From Micavibrio aeruginosavorus (GTDB lineage Bacteria > Pseudomonadota > Alphaproteobacteria > UBA9219): a stretch of 17,219 bases of DNA. The translations under genes were made by a program, and so were the position numbers. The notes beneath the pieces are model-generated. The model was not told the origin of the DNA, made no database searches, and saw only the letters and a program-made list of their open reading frames with translations. Shown here one piece after another: positions 1 to 6,911 of the stretch (positions are counted from its first letter, which is position 1; each line of letters starts with the position of its first letter). The stretch spans positions 1 to 17,219 of the forward strand of contig DYNT01000010.1 of assembly GCA_020720905.1 (NCBI GenBank), given 5' to 3'.

Positions 1-285
1 CGCTCACGGGGCTGAGAATCGATGTTTTTTTGCTAACATATTGATAAAAAAGGATACCAAAGGCTCTCTTTTGGCGGCAGAAAAAACGCCTCATACCAAC
101 CGCCCGATGAAGTGAAACATCAGTTCGTTGGTATAATCCGTCCGCTTGAAAACCCGAAAAATTTTTCTCCGCCAAGACACATAAACCAAAGAGAAGCAAA
201 CAACTACGGTCAAAAAGGTTTCGGGTTTTCAATTTGACGTAGTATAGAAGGCAGCCGCTTTTTTATAGGCTGGGTCAAAAAACGC
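1..285. other. Gene-free stretch with inverted repeats
   Basis: No convincing gene is visible here; it lies downstream of rpmE, which reads toward it. It holds several inverted repeats: ATACCAAC (93-100) pairs with GTTGGTAT (127-134), with an inner GATG/CATC pair. A perfect 14-bp pair, TTGAAAACCCGAAA (146-159) and TTTCGGGTTTTCAA (219-232), is separated by 59 bases. A weak CAGCC/GGCTG hairpin with an 11-base loop lies just past the rpmE stop and could contribute to termination, but it lacks a convincing U-tract. Confidence 0.5.
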
Positions 286-630
286 TTACGCTTTTTTCGC
301 TTTGGCAGGAGCCTTGGCCTTAGCAGCAGGCGTTGCCTTTGTTGTTAGCTTGATCTTGTCTTCTTTAGAGGCAGGAGCGGCAGGTGCAGCAGCGTCTTCG
401 CCTTCGCCCTTCTTGGCACCCAGACCGGCAAAACGCTTATTGAACTTAGCCAACTGACCACCGCGATCAACCATGCGGAATTGCCCCGTCCATGCGGGGT
501 GCGTTTTGGCATCGATATCCAGCTGCATACGATCCCCCGCCTTGCCATAGGTGCTGCGCGTTGTGAATTCTGTGCCATCGGTCATGACGATGGTGATGTC
601 GTGATAATCAGGGTGAATGTCTTTTTTCAT
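286..630 (-). CDS. rpmE: 50S ribosomal protein bL31 with long basic C-terminal tail
   Basis: Structural protein of the large ribosomal subunit, near the central protuberance and the inter-subunit bridge. The first ~70 residues match bL31: MKKDIHPDYH at the start, a RSTYGKAGD segment, THPAWTGQ, and the family signature GGQLAKFNKRF. The zinc-binding cysteines of classical bL31 are absent; there is no cysteine at all, as is usual in Alphaproteobacteria. Most such proteins are about 70-80 residues. This one has 114, because about 40 residues rich in Ala, Lys and Pro follow the conserved domain (first acidic, then AKAKAPAKAKKA-like). The upstream Shine-Dalgarno is weak (GAGAAAGAAG). The gene stands alone. 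Identification is firm; the role of the tail is unknown. Confidence 0.95.
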   Translation of the reverse strand: MKKDIHPDYHDITIVMTDGTEFTTRSTYGKAGDRMQLDIDAKTHPAWTGQFRMVDRGGQLAKFNKRFAGLGAKKGEGEDAAAPAAPASKEDKIKLTTKATPAAKAKAPAKAKKA

Positions 631-897
631 CGTTACTTCTTTCTCAAGGCGTCAAATGATCGCGCTCTTTTGCGCCAACAAAAACACTTCCAGCTTTAAG
701 GGCGCGCCCATCGCCAGCCGAAAGCGAGAGGCCTTTTCTAGGGAAAATGATGGCAAAAAGCAAGAACCATCCGCACGCAGAGGGCAAATGTCACTATCAG
801 ATTGATATTTATAGAAGAATAGCGTGATTGTTGACGTCGTCTAAGATGAAGCTCTACGAAACAAGATTCGTGGTATCAGCCTAAGTCCTATGCAATT

Positions 898-1308
898 TTA
901 TGTCAGTGTGTTGATGAGCGTTTCTTCATTGCGTTTTTCCGCTGCGATCACTTTGGCGTTCGCTTGATAGGCAAGCTCTGCCATCATCGTATCCACAATC
1001 TCTTCTGTGATATCAACATTCGGCACAGCCACTAAACCTTCTGCATTGGCGTGCGGCGATGTTTCATCGCGTGCGACAATGTAAGGCTGATCGCGTGGCA
1101 CGATGGTTGTTGTAACACCTAAATGATTGTCTCCAACATCATTGGAAAGAGTGATGACGTCAGTTGGCAAATAGGATGTTGCTTTTTCTTCGGAAGAATT
1201 GGGCAAACGGCCTGTTGACGAAGCATTAACGATATTGGTCACCGCATTGGAAAAACGTGTGACGGCAGCGTTCATGCCGGAAATGGAACTTGCAAAAAGG
1301 CTGGACAT
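898..1308 (-). CDS. FlgC-like flagellar basal-body rod protein (orphan)
   Basis: Small protein of 136 residues, the usual FlgC length. The N-terminus (SSISGMNAAVTRFSNAVTNI, residues 8-27) resembles the rod-protein N-terminal helix. The C-terminal third is clearly like FlgC: ANAEGLVAVPNVDITEEIV then YQANAKVI, corresponding to the A-x-x-G-x-V-x-x-P-N-V-D and SYQAN motifs. The middle is divergent, and the N-terminal motif lacks the usual N-x-A-N-x-x-T form. Such proteins are exported by the flagellar type III apparatus and pack in the proximal rod. No flgB or fliE is adjacent, so this may be a paralogue of the canonical FlgC. A good Shine-Dalgarno (AAGGA, about 8 bases before ATG) supports the start. 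Confidence 0.75.
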   Translation of the reverse strand: MSSLFASSISGMNAAVTRFSNAVTNIVNASSTGRLPNSSEEKATSYLPTDVITLSNDVGDNHLGVTTTIVPRDQPYIVARDETSPHANAEGLVAVPNVDITEEIVDTMMAELAYQANAKVIAAEKRNEETLINTLT

Positions 1309-1521
1309 ATTTGTTTTCCTTAGACAATCGCGCCAATCTCTCCTTGACGTTCATAAAGTATACACGATTACGGTTAATAGTTTGTCAATAAAACCTTCGA
1401 AAACCCTAAGTTTTCAGCCAAAAAATCGTACTTTTTCTTCAAAAAAAGTGGTTGCTATTAACTTCAGATTCAGCAATGTGCGCTAAGGTGAATATATCAA
1501 GAGAGACGCGATCAAGTGAGT

Positions 1522-1549
1522 CGCTTTTGATAAGGAGCCGCCAAAAGCG
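1522..1549 (+). promoter_or_regulatory. Leader hairpin upstream of the 79-residue gene
   Basis: A perfect 8-bp inverted repeat, CGCTTTTG (1522-1529) and CAAAAGCG (1542-1549), encloses a 12-base loop containing AAGGAG. It ends 27 bases before the downstream ATG, so if transcribed it would form a stem in the 5' leader with a Shine-Dalgarno-like sequence exposed in the loop. The gene's own upstream sequence (AAAGAGA) is a weak ribosome site. No ATG lies at a suitable distance after the loop AAGGAG. Function is unknown. Confidence 0.3.
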
Positions 1550-1576
1550 GATCAACTCAAACCAAAGAGAACTACC

Positions 1577-1816
1577 ATGGCACAGGAATTCGACTATCAG
1601 TATCTTGCTCCGTCAACCGATGAAACCTTAGAGAGGCTCATCGCGATGACCAACCAGACCAATCTGGTTGCGCTTGACAAGACTCTGTCCGCCATCCGTC
1701 GCTCGACCGGCAGTTACGCCGCCGCCGCCGCCCGTGTGGGCAGCATTGGCGAACGTATGGTTCGTGCGGTGCACGAGGTGGGATTGACCCTGCCAGCGCA
1801 TCAGCGCGCGGTTTAA
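1577..1816 (+). CDS. Hypothetical protein, 79 residues
   Basis: I do not recognise a family. The protein is soluble and mostly helical in appearance, with no membrane segment, signal peptide or cysteine. It has an N-terminal polar part (AQEFDYQYLAPSTDETLERL), a helix-like stretch with an alanine run (residues 48-52, followed by RVG), and a C-terminal part GERMVRAVHEVGLTLPAHQR. Evidence that it is a real gene: codon use similar to neighbouring genes, an ATG after a purine-rich stretch, a leader hairpin upstream and a strong intrinsic terminator 48 bases after its stop. It appears to be monocistronic. Neighbours are flagellar on one side and a glycosyltransferase-like gene on the other, which says little about its role. 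Confidence 0.6.
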   Translation: MAQEFDYQYLAPSTDETLERLIAMTNQTNLVALDKTLSAIRRSTGSYAAAAARVGSIGERMVRAVHEVGLTLPAHQRAV

Positions 1817-1863
1817 TCACCGGCCTCCTTAACGAGATTCGGCTGCAGCTCTTTGCAGCCTTC

Positions 1864-1898
1864 GATAAGGGCCCGCGAAAGCGGGCTCTTATCTTTTT
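1864..1898 (+). terminator. Intrinsic terminator after the 79-residue gene
   Basis: Stem GATAAGGGCCCGC (1864-1876) pairs with GCGGGCTCTTATC (1881-1893) through a GAAA tetraloop, 13 base pairs with a single G-U pair. A run of five T follows (1894-1898). This is a textbook rho-independent terminator for the 79-residue gene on the plus strand. Confidence 0.9.
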
Positions 1899-2003
1899 GT
1901 AAAAAGTTACGAATTCCTTTGATTATGGTTAGCAAATCCTTTGAATCCGGTTACGAATGGCTTAATCTTGCGAAAGCGTGAATCGTTTTAAAGGAAAGCC
2001 CCC

Positions 2004-2756
2004 ATGCAATACTCTAATGTTTTGATCGGAACGCCCTGTTATGGCGGTCTTGTGACCCATGTTTATATGGAATCCGTCTTGCGGTTATTGGCTTATGGCG
2101 CTTCGCGCAACATTATGTTCACGCTTGGCCTTTTGGCGCACGATTCCCTTGTGCCGCGTGCCCGCAATACCTTGATGGCCAAGTTTTTGGATACGCCCAG
2201 CCTGACGCACCTTTTCTTTATCGATGCCGATATTGGCTTCCCGCCAGAGGCGTTGTCTCGCATGCTGGACATGGATCAAGAGGTTGTGGCGGGCATGTAT
2301 CCTCTTAAAGTCATCCATTGGCCTCAAGTCGCCAAACATGCGGCGACAACAAGCGAAGAAGACTTGCCCCATGCGGGACTGAATTACGTTGGCATTCCCT
2401 GTAAGGGTGACGAATTGGAAGAAAAGAACGGCTTTGTGACGGGCAGCTATGCTGGCACGGGCTTTATGCTGATCAAGCGCAGCGCGGCGGAAAAGATGGT
2501 CGCCGCTTATCCTGAAACACAATACAAGATGGCGCAGACCTATCCCATTCCCAAGAACCCAAGTCAGAATAATTACAACCTGTTTGATTGCGTGGTTGAT
2601 CCAGAAACGGGCACGTATTTAAGCGAGGATTTTACCTTTTGCCACCGTTGGCGCAAACTGGGCGGCAAGATTTGGCTGGATCGCGAAACAAAGTTGACGC
2701 ATATCGGCAATTTTCAATTTCAAGGCAACCCTGCGGATTCTCTGCGCTTCCTTTGA
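2004..2756 (+). CDS. Glycosyltransferase-like protein, GT-A fold
   Basis: Protein of 250 residues, probably cytoplasmic, with no signal peptide or membrane helix. It opens with a beta-strand typical of nucleotide-sugar enzymes (NVLIGTPCYGG, residues 5-15). LVPRARNTLMAKFL (49-62) is followed by a DxD-type metal and nucleotide-sugar site, FFIDADIGFP (DAD at 74-76), then VVAGMYPLK. A late acidic triad SED (207-209) lies in a segment like GT2 ED motifs (YLSEDFTFCHRW), and H233 follows. This matches stand-alone GT2-like proteins of bacteria and phages; donor and acceptor cannot be read. The start is supported by AAAGGA about 8 bases before ATG. It converges on folK, with 18 bases between their ends. 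A role in modifying flagellin or surface polysaccharide is only a guess from location. Confidence 0.7.
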   Translation: MQYSNVLIGTPCYGGLVTHVYMESVLRLLAYGASRNIMFTLGLLAHDSLVPRARNTLMAKFLDTPSLTHLFFIDADIGFPPEALSRMLDMDQEVVAGMYPLKVIHWPQVAKHAATTSEEDLPHAGLNYVGIPCKGDELEEKNGFVTGSYAGTGFMLIKRSAAEKMVAAYPETQYKMAQTYPIPKNPSQNNYNLFDCVVDPETGTYLSEDFTFCHRWRKLGGKIWLDRETKLTHIGNFQFQGNPADSLRFL

Positions 2757-2774
2757 CGGAAAAAGGCGCGTTGC

Positions 2775-3281
2775 TTAAAGCGTATCGATGCAGGTGATGC
2801 GATCTTCTTTGGGTAGAGCCTCCCATAAGGCCTGAACCGTTTTTCCCAACGTGGGGTGAAGGCGCTGCGGGCAAATGTCGCTTAAGGGTTTTAGGACGAA
2901 AGAGCGTTCGGTCATCAGCGCATGGGGGATTGTCAGGTGGCGACTTTGCATCACGATATCATCAAAAAAGATGATATCGATATCGATGACGCGGGGACCA
3001 TAATGAAAAGTTGGCAATCGCCCTAGCTCTATCTCAATATCCTTGATGGTATACAAAAGGCCTTTGGGATCAAACGCCGTTGTTCCGCAAAGCGCAGCGT
3101 TAAGGAAAAGGGGTTGATCGCCCGCATAGGACGACACTGTTTCATAAGCGTGGGAGCAAGCCTCGATCATCATATAGGGGCGCAGAGCTTCCTTGGCCTT
3201 GCGAAGGTAAGCAAGGCGATCACCGACATTTGATCCAAGGCTTAGCGCTATGGCGTGCTGTTGGGGGCTTATTTCATTCAT
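2775..3281 (-). CDS. folK: 2-amino-4-hydroxy-6-hydroxymethyldihydropteridine pyrophosphokinase
   Basis: Transfers pyrophosphate from ATP to 6-hydroxymethyl-7,8-dihydropterin, the step before dihydropteroate synthase in folate synthesis; cytosolic. The 168-residue product fits the family length. Visible motifs are ALSLGSNVGDR (residues 12-22), FLNAAL (59-64), the HPPK signature YGPRVIDIDIIFF (94-106) with the two metal-binding aspartates D100 and D102, and IPHALMTERSFVLKPL (118-133). The reading frame is open upstream to 3536, but that part overlaps flgH, so I start at MNEISPQQ. An ATG five codons earlier (3296) is also possible; neither has a strong Shine-Dalgarno. It is the last gene of the flgF-G-A-H run, 64 bases after flgH, and is probably cotranscribed despite its unrelated function. 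Confidence 0.92.
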   Translation of the reverse strand: MNEISPQQHAIALSLGSNVGDRLAYLRKAKEALRPYMMIEACSHAYETVSSYAGDQPLFLNAALCGTTAFDPKGLLYTIKDIEIELGRLPTFHYGPRVIDIDIIFFDDIVMQSRHLTIPHALMTERSFVLKPLSDICPQRLHPTLGKTVQALWEALPKEDRITCIDTL

Positions 3282-3345
3282 GGCTAGGTGTATCATGCCG
3301 TGCTTTTGCCCTATGTGCAACAGGCGTGCTGACGCGTTAACCAAA

Positions 3346-4098
3346 TCAGAAGGGCATAAGAATATCCATGACTTGGCTGCCATAGCGTGGCTGCTGAACA
3401 TCTTGAATTTGACCGCGCCCGCCATAGGATATCCGCGCTTCGGCAATCTGATCGTATTTGACCGTATTTTCCGAACTGATATCTTCGGGGCGGATGACAC
3501 CTGTGACGACAAGCTCGCGCATATCGAAATTGACATTGACCTGCTGCCGCCCTGCCATCACAAGGTTGCCGTTGGGCAAGATTTGCGTGATCGTCGCGGC
3601 CACCCGTAGATTGATTTTTTCTGACCGATCAATAGAGCCCTTTCCGGCGTTGGAAAGGTTGCTGCCTGTTTCGACAAGCTTGGCACCGGTCACGCTTTCG
3701 GGCAGGACTTTGGTCAGCTGCGATTCAATGCCGAACAGATTGGTGACTTTGGCGTCTTCTGAATTCGTGCGCGTTCGTTTTGTTTCATTGGATATCTGCG
3801 CCTTTTCATCGATGCTGATTAAGACGGTCAGAATATCGCCCACGCGACTGGCGCGTTGATCGCGAAAGAAAGCGCGTGAGCCATTGCGCCATAAGGAATT
3901 GGCTTGCTTTTCTCCCATATCAGGGTTGGGCATGGGCATTTTAACGGGCGTTGCTCCCGGAATCATAGAAGGGTCTTGAACGGCGGTCATGGGCGGCGCT
4001 TTGCCAATTTCGTGCGCGCGTGTTAAGGCATTGCAACCAGAAAGGTTGAGGGAAAGAAGGCCGATAAGGCCAAGCGTGATAAGCGAGGGGCGGGGCAT
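3346..4098 (-). CDS. flgH: Flagellar L-ring lipoprotein FlgH
   Basis: Forms the L-ring around the flagellar rod in the outer membrane. The 250-residue precursor has a lipoprotein signal with the lipobox LSGC, cysteine at 22. The conserved core follows: NSLWRNGSRAFFRDQRASRVGDILTV (residues ~67-92) and ISIDEKAQISNETKR, then the beta-rich domain with GNLVMAGRQQVNVN, RELVVTGVIRPEDI and a YGGRGQIQDVQQPRYGSQVMDILMPF ending typical of FlgH. Only 3 bases separate the flgA stop from this ATG. The Shine-Dalgarno AAGGA lies inside the end of flgA, indicating operon organisation and coupled translation. Confidence 0.97.
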   Translation of the reverse strand: MPRPSLITLGLIGLLSLNLSGCNALTRAHEIGKAPPMTAVQDPSMIPGATPVKMPMPNPDMGEKQANSLWRNGSRAFFRDQRASRVGDILTVLISIDEKAQISNETKRTRTNSEDAKVTNLFGIESQLTKVLPESVTGAKLVETGSNLSNAGKGSIDRSEKINLRVAATITQILPNGNLVMAGRQQVNVNFDMRELVVTGVIRPEDISSENTVKYDQIAEARISYGGRGQIQDVQQPRYGSQVMDILMPF

Positions 4099-4101
4099 GG
4101 G

Positions 4102-5079
4102 CTATTTTTCCTTCGCAGAATCAAGGACGGCGACTTTTTGCAAAGTCGTCACGCGGATAATGCCATCGGCTTCGACAAGACCTTCAACGATACGGCCACT
4201 TTGGCTATTCTTGACGCGCACAGCGTCATGTCTTGCGCCGTCTTGTAAGGCGCGGCCTTGCGTTGTGATTAACATTGTTGGCGTTTCGATTTTAAGGGTG
4301 ACAAGGTCTCCGCGCGTGACAAGACGAGGCGGGATGATATCGCGGGTACGGATAAAGTCGCCCTCGGCTTGATCATGGCGAAGCTCTTGCCCCACGATAT
4401 GATCGGCTTGCGCTAGGATGTCGTTGCTCAACTGTTCTTCGGGCACCATGATCCAATTCAAATCGCGGGCGCTGATTACGGTTCCCGTCGTCAACCTGCT
4501 CGCCAGAACGGGGACAGACTTTTTAACAATCAGGCGGCCTGAAACCGTTGGGCTTGGTGCTTGGGGCATGGCTGGCAAAGAAAGCGCGGCACGAAAGCGG
4601 TGCGTGGCTTGATCATAAGAAAAATTGACAAGAGAAAAATCAGGCACCTGTTCGCTGGGCAACAGAACTGCCAAATGTTTGTTATCAAAAACAACATCGG
4701 CCACGCCTGAAGGTAAGCGGCCTTCTTCTTGAATCTTAGCCATGACGGCTTTTTGAATCATGGCAGGCGTAATGGTTGTTGCTGCGCGGGTCAAAACGAT
4801 TTGATCAGCTTGACTTTGTGGCTGCCATGCCAGCTTGTGTTGCTTGGCCACGCTGGCAACGACCGCGGCGTTATAAGTCACGCTTTTGCCAGGGGCGGGG
4901 GCTATAGCAATGTCGGCTTCCTTATTGTCGGGCACGCCTTCGAACACATCGCTCAGGCGGATGATGTCGCTTTCGATTGATCTGGCTGGGCGTAGCATCA
5001 CGGCCTCTTGCCCAAGGCAGGGAAGGGGCAACGCTGTGAGCATCAAAGTCAGAAAACCGTACAGAAAAGAGCGTGGCAT
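4102..5079 (-). CDS. flgA: Flagellar P-ring assembly chaperone FlgA
   Basis: Periplasmic chaperone that helps FlgI form the P-ring. The 325-residue product begins with an N-terminal signal peptide (FLYGFLTLMLTALPLPCLGQ, residues 5-24). A divergent N-terminal domain is followed by the SAF/ChapFlgA region: VPVLASRLTTGTVISARDL with DHIVGQELRHD, then GDLVTLKIETPTMLITTQGRALQDGA and VRVKNSQSGRIVEGLVEADGIIRV, characteristic of FlgA C-termini. This is at the long end for the family, as often in Alphaproteobacteria. The Shine-Dalgarno GAGGT overlaps the flgG stop region, 6 bases upstream, so translation is probably coupled. Position between flgG and flgH is the common alphaproteobacterial order. Confidence 0.95.
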   Translation of the reverse strand: MPRSFLYGFLTLMLTALPLPCLGQEAVMLRPARSIESDIIRLSDVFEGVPDNKEADIAIAPAPGKSVTYNAAVVASVAKQHKLAWQPQSQADQIVLTRAATTITPAMIQKAVMAKIQEEGRLPSGVADVVFDNKHLAVLLPSEQVPDFSLVNFSYDQATHRFRAALSLPAMPQAPSPTVSGRLIVKKSVPVLASRLTTGTVISARDLNWIMVPEEQLSNDILAQADHIVGQELRHDQAEGDFIRTRDIIPPRLVTRGDLVTLKIETPTMLITTQGRALQDGARHDAVRVKNSQSGRIVEGLVEADGIIRVTTLQKVAVLDSAKEK

Positions 5080-5085
5080 AGGCGA

Positions 5086-5871
5086 TTACCTCAATTGACT
5101 GATGGTGGTCAGCATTTCATCGGCGGTTTTAATCACGCGTGAGTTCATCTCATAGGCGCGTTGCGCGGTGATGAGCCCTGTAATTTCTGAAACGACATTG
5201 ACGTTCGAGCTTTCAACAGAACCTTGCACAAGGCTGCCAAAACCTGCGGATTGCGGGTTGCCGACTGTGGGAGAGCCAGAGGCAGCCGTTTCTTTCAGTA
5301 AATTATCGCCGATGGCTTCAAGGCCTGTTTGATTGATGAATGTCGCCAATTGAAGCTGCCCAAGGTTTTGTTGTTCTGTCTGTCCATCAATCGTCGCCGT
5401 GACTTGGCCAGAGGCATTGATGGTGACCGACAGCGCGTTCGCCGGAACGGTAATGGCGGGAAGAATGGGAAAGCCGTCAGGCGTGACAAGCTGCCCTGTT
5501 TCATTAAGCTGCAACGATCCGGCGCGGGTATAGGCCGTTGTGCCATCGGGCACTTGAACTTGCAAAAAGCCGCGTCCATTGATGGCGATGTCATATTGAT
5601 TGTTCGTGACGGTCAGGTTGCCTTGCTCGCTGATGCGGTACGTCGCGACAGGCATGACGCCAAGGCCGACTTGCAAGCCAGAAGGCAGCAGCGTCCCCGT
5701 GTCGGAGGAGGGTGAGCCGACGCGGCGCATGTTTTCATAGAGCATATCCTGAAACTCGGCGCGTGAGCGTTTAAAGCCCGTCGTTGAGATGTTGGCGATG
5801 TTATTTGATATAACCTCGACGTTCAGTTGTTGGGCATGCATGCCCGATGCGCCGATGCTCATGGCTCTCAT
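5086..5871 (-). CDS. flgG: Flagellar distal rod protein FlgG
   Basis: Main distal rod subunit, exported by the flagellar type III system and passing through the P and L rings. The 261 residues match the family length almost exactly. The N-terminal rod motif is MRAMSIGASGMHAQQLNVEVISNNIANISTTGFKR-like, with NNIAN and TTGFKR clear. The FlgG-specific QDMLYENMR and LLPSGLQVGLGV (D0/Dc region), the INGRGFLQVQVPDGTTAYTRAGSL block and the C-terminal motif VESSNVNVVSEITGLITAQRAYEMNSRVI follow. The upstream AAGGGAGA, 8 bases before the first ATG, is a strong ribosome site. It follows flgF after 21 bases. Confidence 0.98.
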   Translation of the reverse strand: MRAMSIGASGMHAQQLNVEVISNNIANISTTGFKRSRAEFQDMLYENMRRVGSPSSDTGTLLPSGLQVGLGVMPVATYRISEQGNLTVTNNQYDIAINGRGFLQVQVPDGTTAYTRAGSLQLNETGQLVTPDGFPILPAITVPANALSVTINASGQVTATIDGQTEQQNLGQLQLATFINQTGLEAIGDNLLKETAASGSPTVGNPQSAGFGSLVQGSVESSNVNVVSEITGLITAQRAYEMNSRVIKTADEMLTTISQLR

Positions 5872-5892
5872 TTTGAGATTCTCCCTTTACTG

Positions 5893-6636
5893 TCAGGCCG
5901 CCGTGGCCTTGCCTAAGCGTTGAATAGCCCTTGTTTGCCGGTCGTTTTCAAGATCCAGCAAGCGCACGACTTGTTGATAGGTGCGTGAAACCTCAATCAT
6001 GCGCGTCATTTCTGTGATGGATTGGACGTTGGATTGTTCAATCGCGCCTTGCACAAAACGCCCCTCGGTCGCAGGTTGAGGCGTTTCGGTGGTGCTGTAG
6101 AGGTTATTGCCAACAGGCGTTAAGCCTTGCTCATTTTCAAACTGAACAAGGCTGATTTTGCCAACTTGCAAAGCGCTTGTGCCCGTGCCTGACATGGCCG
6201 TGATAATGCCATCGGGGCCGATGAGGATATCGCGAGCGTCTGTGGGAAGCGTGATGGCTTGATTGCCATCGCCCATCACCTTGTCGCCTGCGGCGGTCAC
6301 AACATCGCCGTCATTGTTCAATTGAAACGTGCCAGAGCGGGTGTAGCGAATCCCCGCCGCCGTTTGGATGGGGATATAGCCTCCTCCTTGAATGGCAACA
6401 TCCAAGGGATTGCCCGTCATGATGGTGGGGCCTTGGGCGGCGTCGCGGTACGTTCCTTTTTCGACAGCAAACGAAAAGGTTTGCTGCGGCGCGGGGCGCA
6501 TAAGGTACGTGTCAAAGGCGATGCTTTCGCGCTTGAAGCCCGTTGTGTTGACGTTGGCGACGTTATTGGCCGTAATGTCCATCGCCCGCGTCAGCGAGTC
6601 TTGGTACGACGTTAAGATAAGGCCAGCTGCCTGCAT
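5893..6636 (-). CDS. flgF: Flagellar proximal rod protein FlgF
   Basis: Proximal rod subunit exported by the flagellar type III system. Its 247 residues fit the family. The N-terminal rod motif includes NNVANVNTTGFKRESIAFD (residues ~25-43); the middle has the GNPLDVAIQGGGYIPIQT and YTRSGTFQLNNDGDVVTAAG blocks; the C-terminus has the rod/hook motif IEQSNVQSITEMTRMIEVSR with YQQVV, shared by FlgF and FlgG. The FlgF assignment over FlgG rests on overall similarity, the shorter N-terminal block and position before flgG. It is the first gene of the minus-strand operon, with GAGG close before ATG and a sigma-54-type promoter 55 bases upstream. Confidence 0.96.
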   Translation of the reverse strand: MQAAGLILTSYQDSLTRAMDITANNVANVNTTGFKRESIAFDTYLMRPAPQQTFSFAVEKGTYRDAAQGPTIMTGNPLDVAIQGGGYIPIQTAAGIRYTRSGTFQLNNDGDVVTAAGDKVMGDGNQAITLPTDARDILIGPDGIITAMSGTGTSALQVGKISLVQFENEQGLTPVGNNLYSTTETPQPATEGRFVQGAIEQSNVQSITEMTRMIEVSRTYQQVVRLLDLENDRQTRAIQRLGKATAA

Positions 6637-6690
6637 AAGTCCTCAAAAGCGGATAGAAAAAGGGAGAAAGATCGATAACAGCCTCTACCT

Positions 6691-6706
6691 TGCAGACTTC
6701 GTGCCA
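6691..6706 (-). promoter_or_regulatory. Sigma-54 (RpoN) -24/-12 promoter of the flgF operon
   Basis: Read on the minus strand the site is TGGCACG-AAGT-CTGCA. The sigma-54 consensus is TGGCACG-N4-TTGCA, so 11 of 12 consensus positions match. The invariant GG and GC doublets are exactly 10 bases apart. Transcription would start about 12 bases downstream, leaving a leader of roughly 45 bases before flgF. Sigma-54 control of rod and ring genes is well known in Caulobacter (with FlbD). I could not see an equally good site for the divergent fliL. Confidence 0.8.
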
Positions 6707-6911
6707 AACATAAAAACACTTTATTATCAGCGCAGTGTTGTCTTGTTGGGGGATGACTCCCCTTGGCTCTTTGACCAAAAACGTCCCTTAGGTAGGGCAT
6801 AAACTGCCGCCTTGCCTTGCTTGTGCTTCAGGAAACCTAACGCCTTGTTAACCAAACTTTGTTGGGTTAAGTTGTGGGAACAAGATGCCTCTTCAGCAGG
6901 AGTAAAAAGCC

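Noticed and set aside
617..805. 62-residue plus-strand ORF between rpmE and the FlgC-like gene
   Set aside because: No ribosome site, unusual residue composition, and it starts antisense to the rpmE start. The 631-897 gap shows no other convincing feature.
856..871. ACGAA/TTCGT hairpin as terminator of the FlgC-like gene
   Set aside because: Only a 5-bp stem and no T-run follows it.
1330..1343. GG-N10-GC sigma-54-like site upstream of the FlgC-like gene (minus strand)
   Set aside because: The flanking bases do not match TGGCAC/TTGC, and the implied start would leave no room for the ribosome site.
1954..1974. GG..GC pairs upstream of the glycosyltransferase-like gene as a sigma-54 promoter
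   Set aside because: Spacing is 9 bases, not the required 10.
3282..3536. Upstream extension of the FolK frame
   Set aside because: It overlaps flgH on the same strand in another frame, and FolK homology starts at the ALSLGSN motif.
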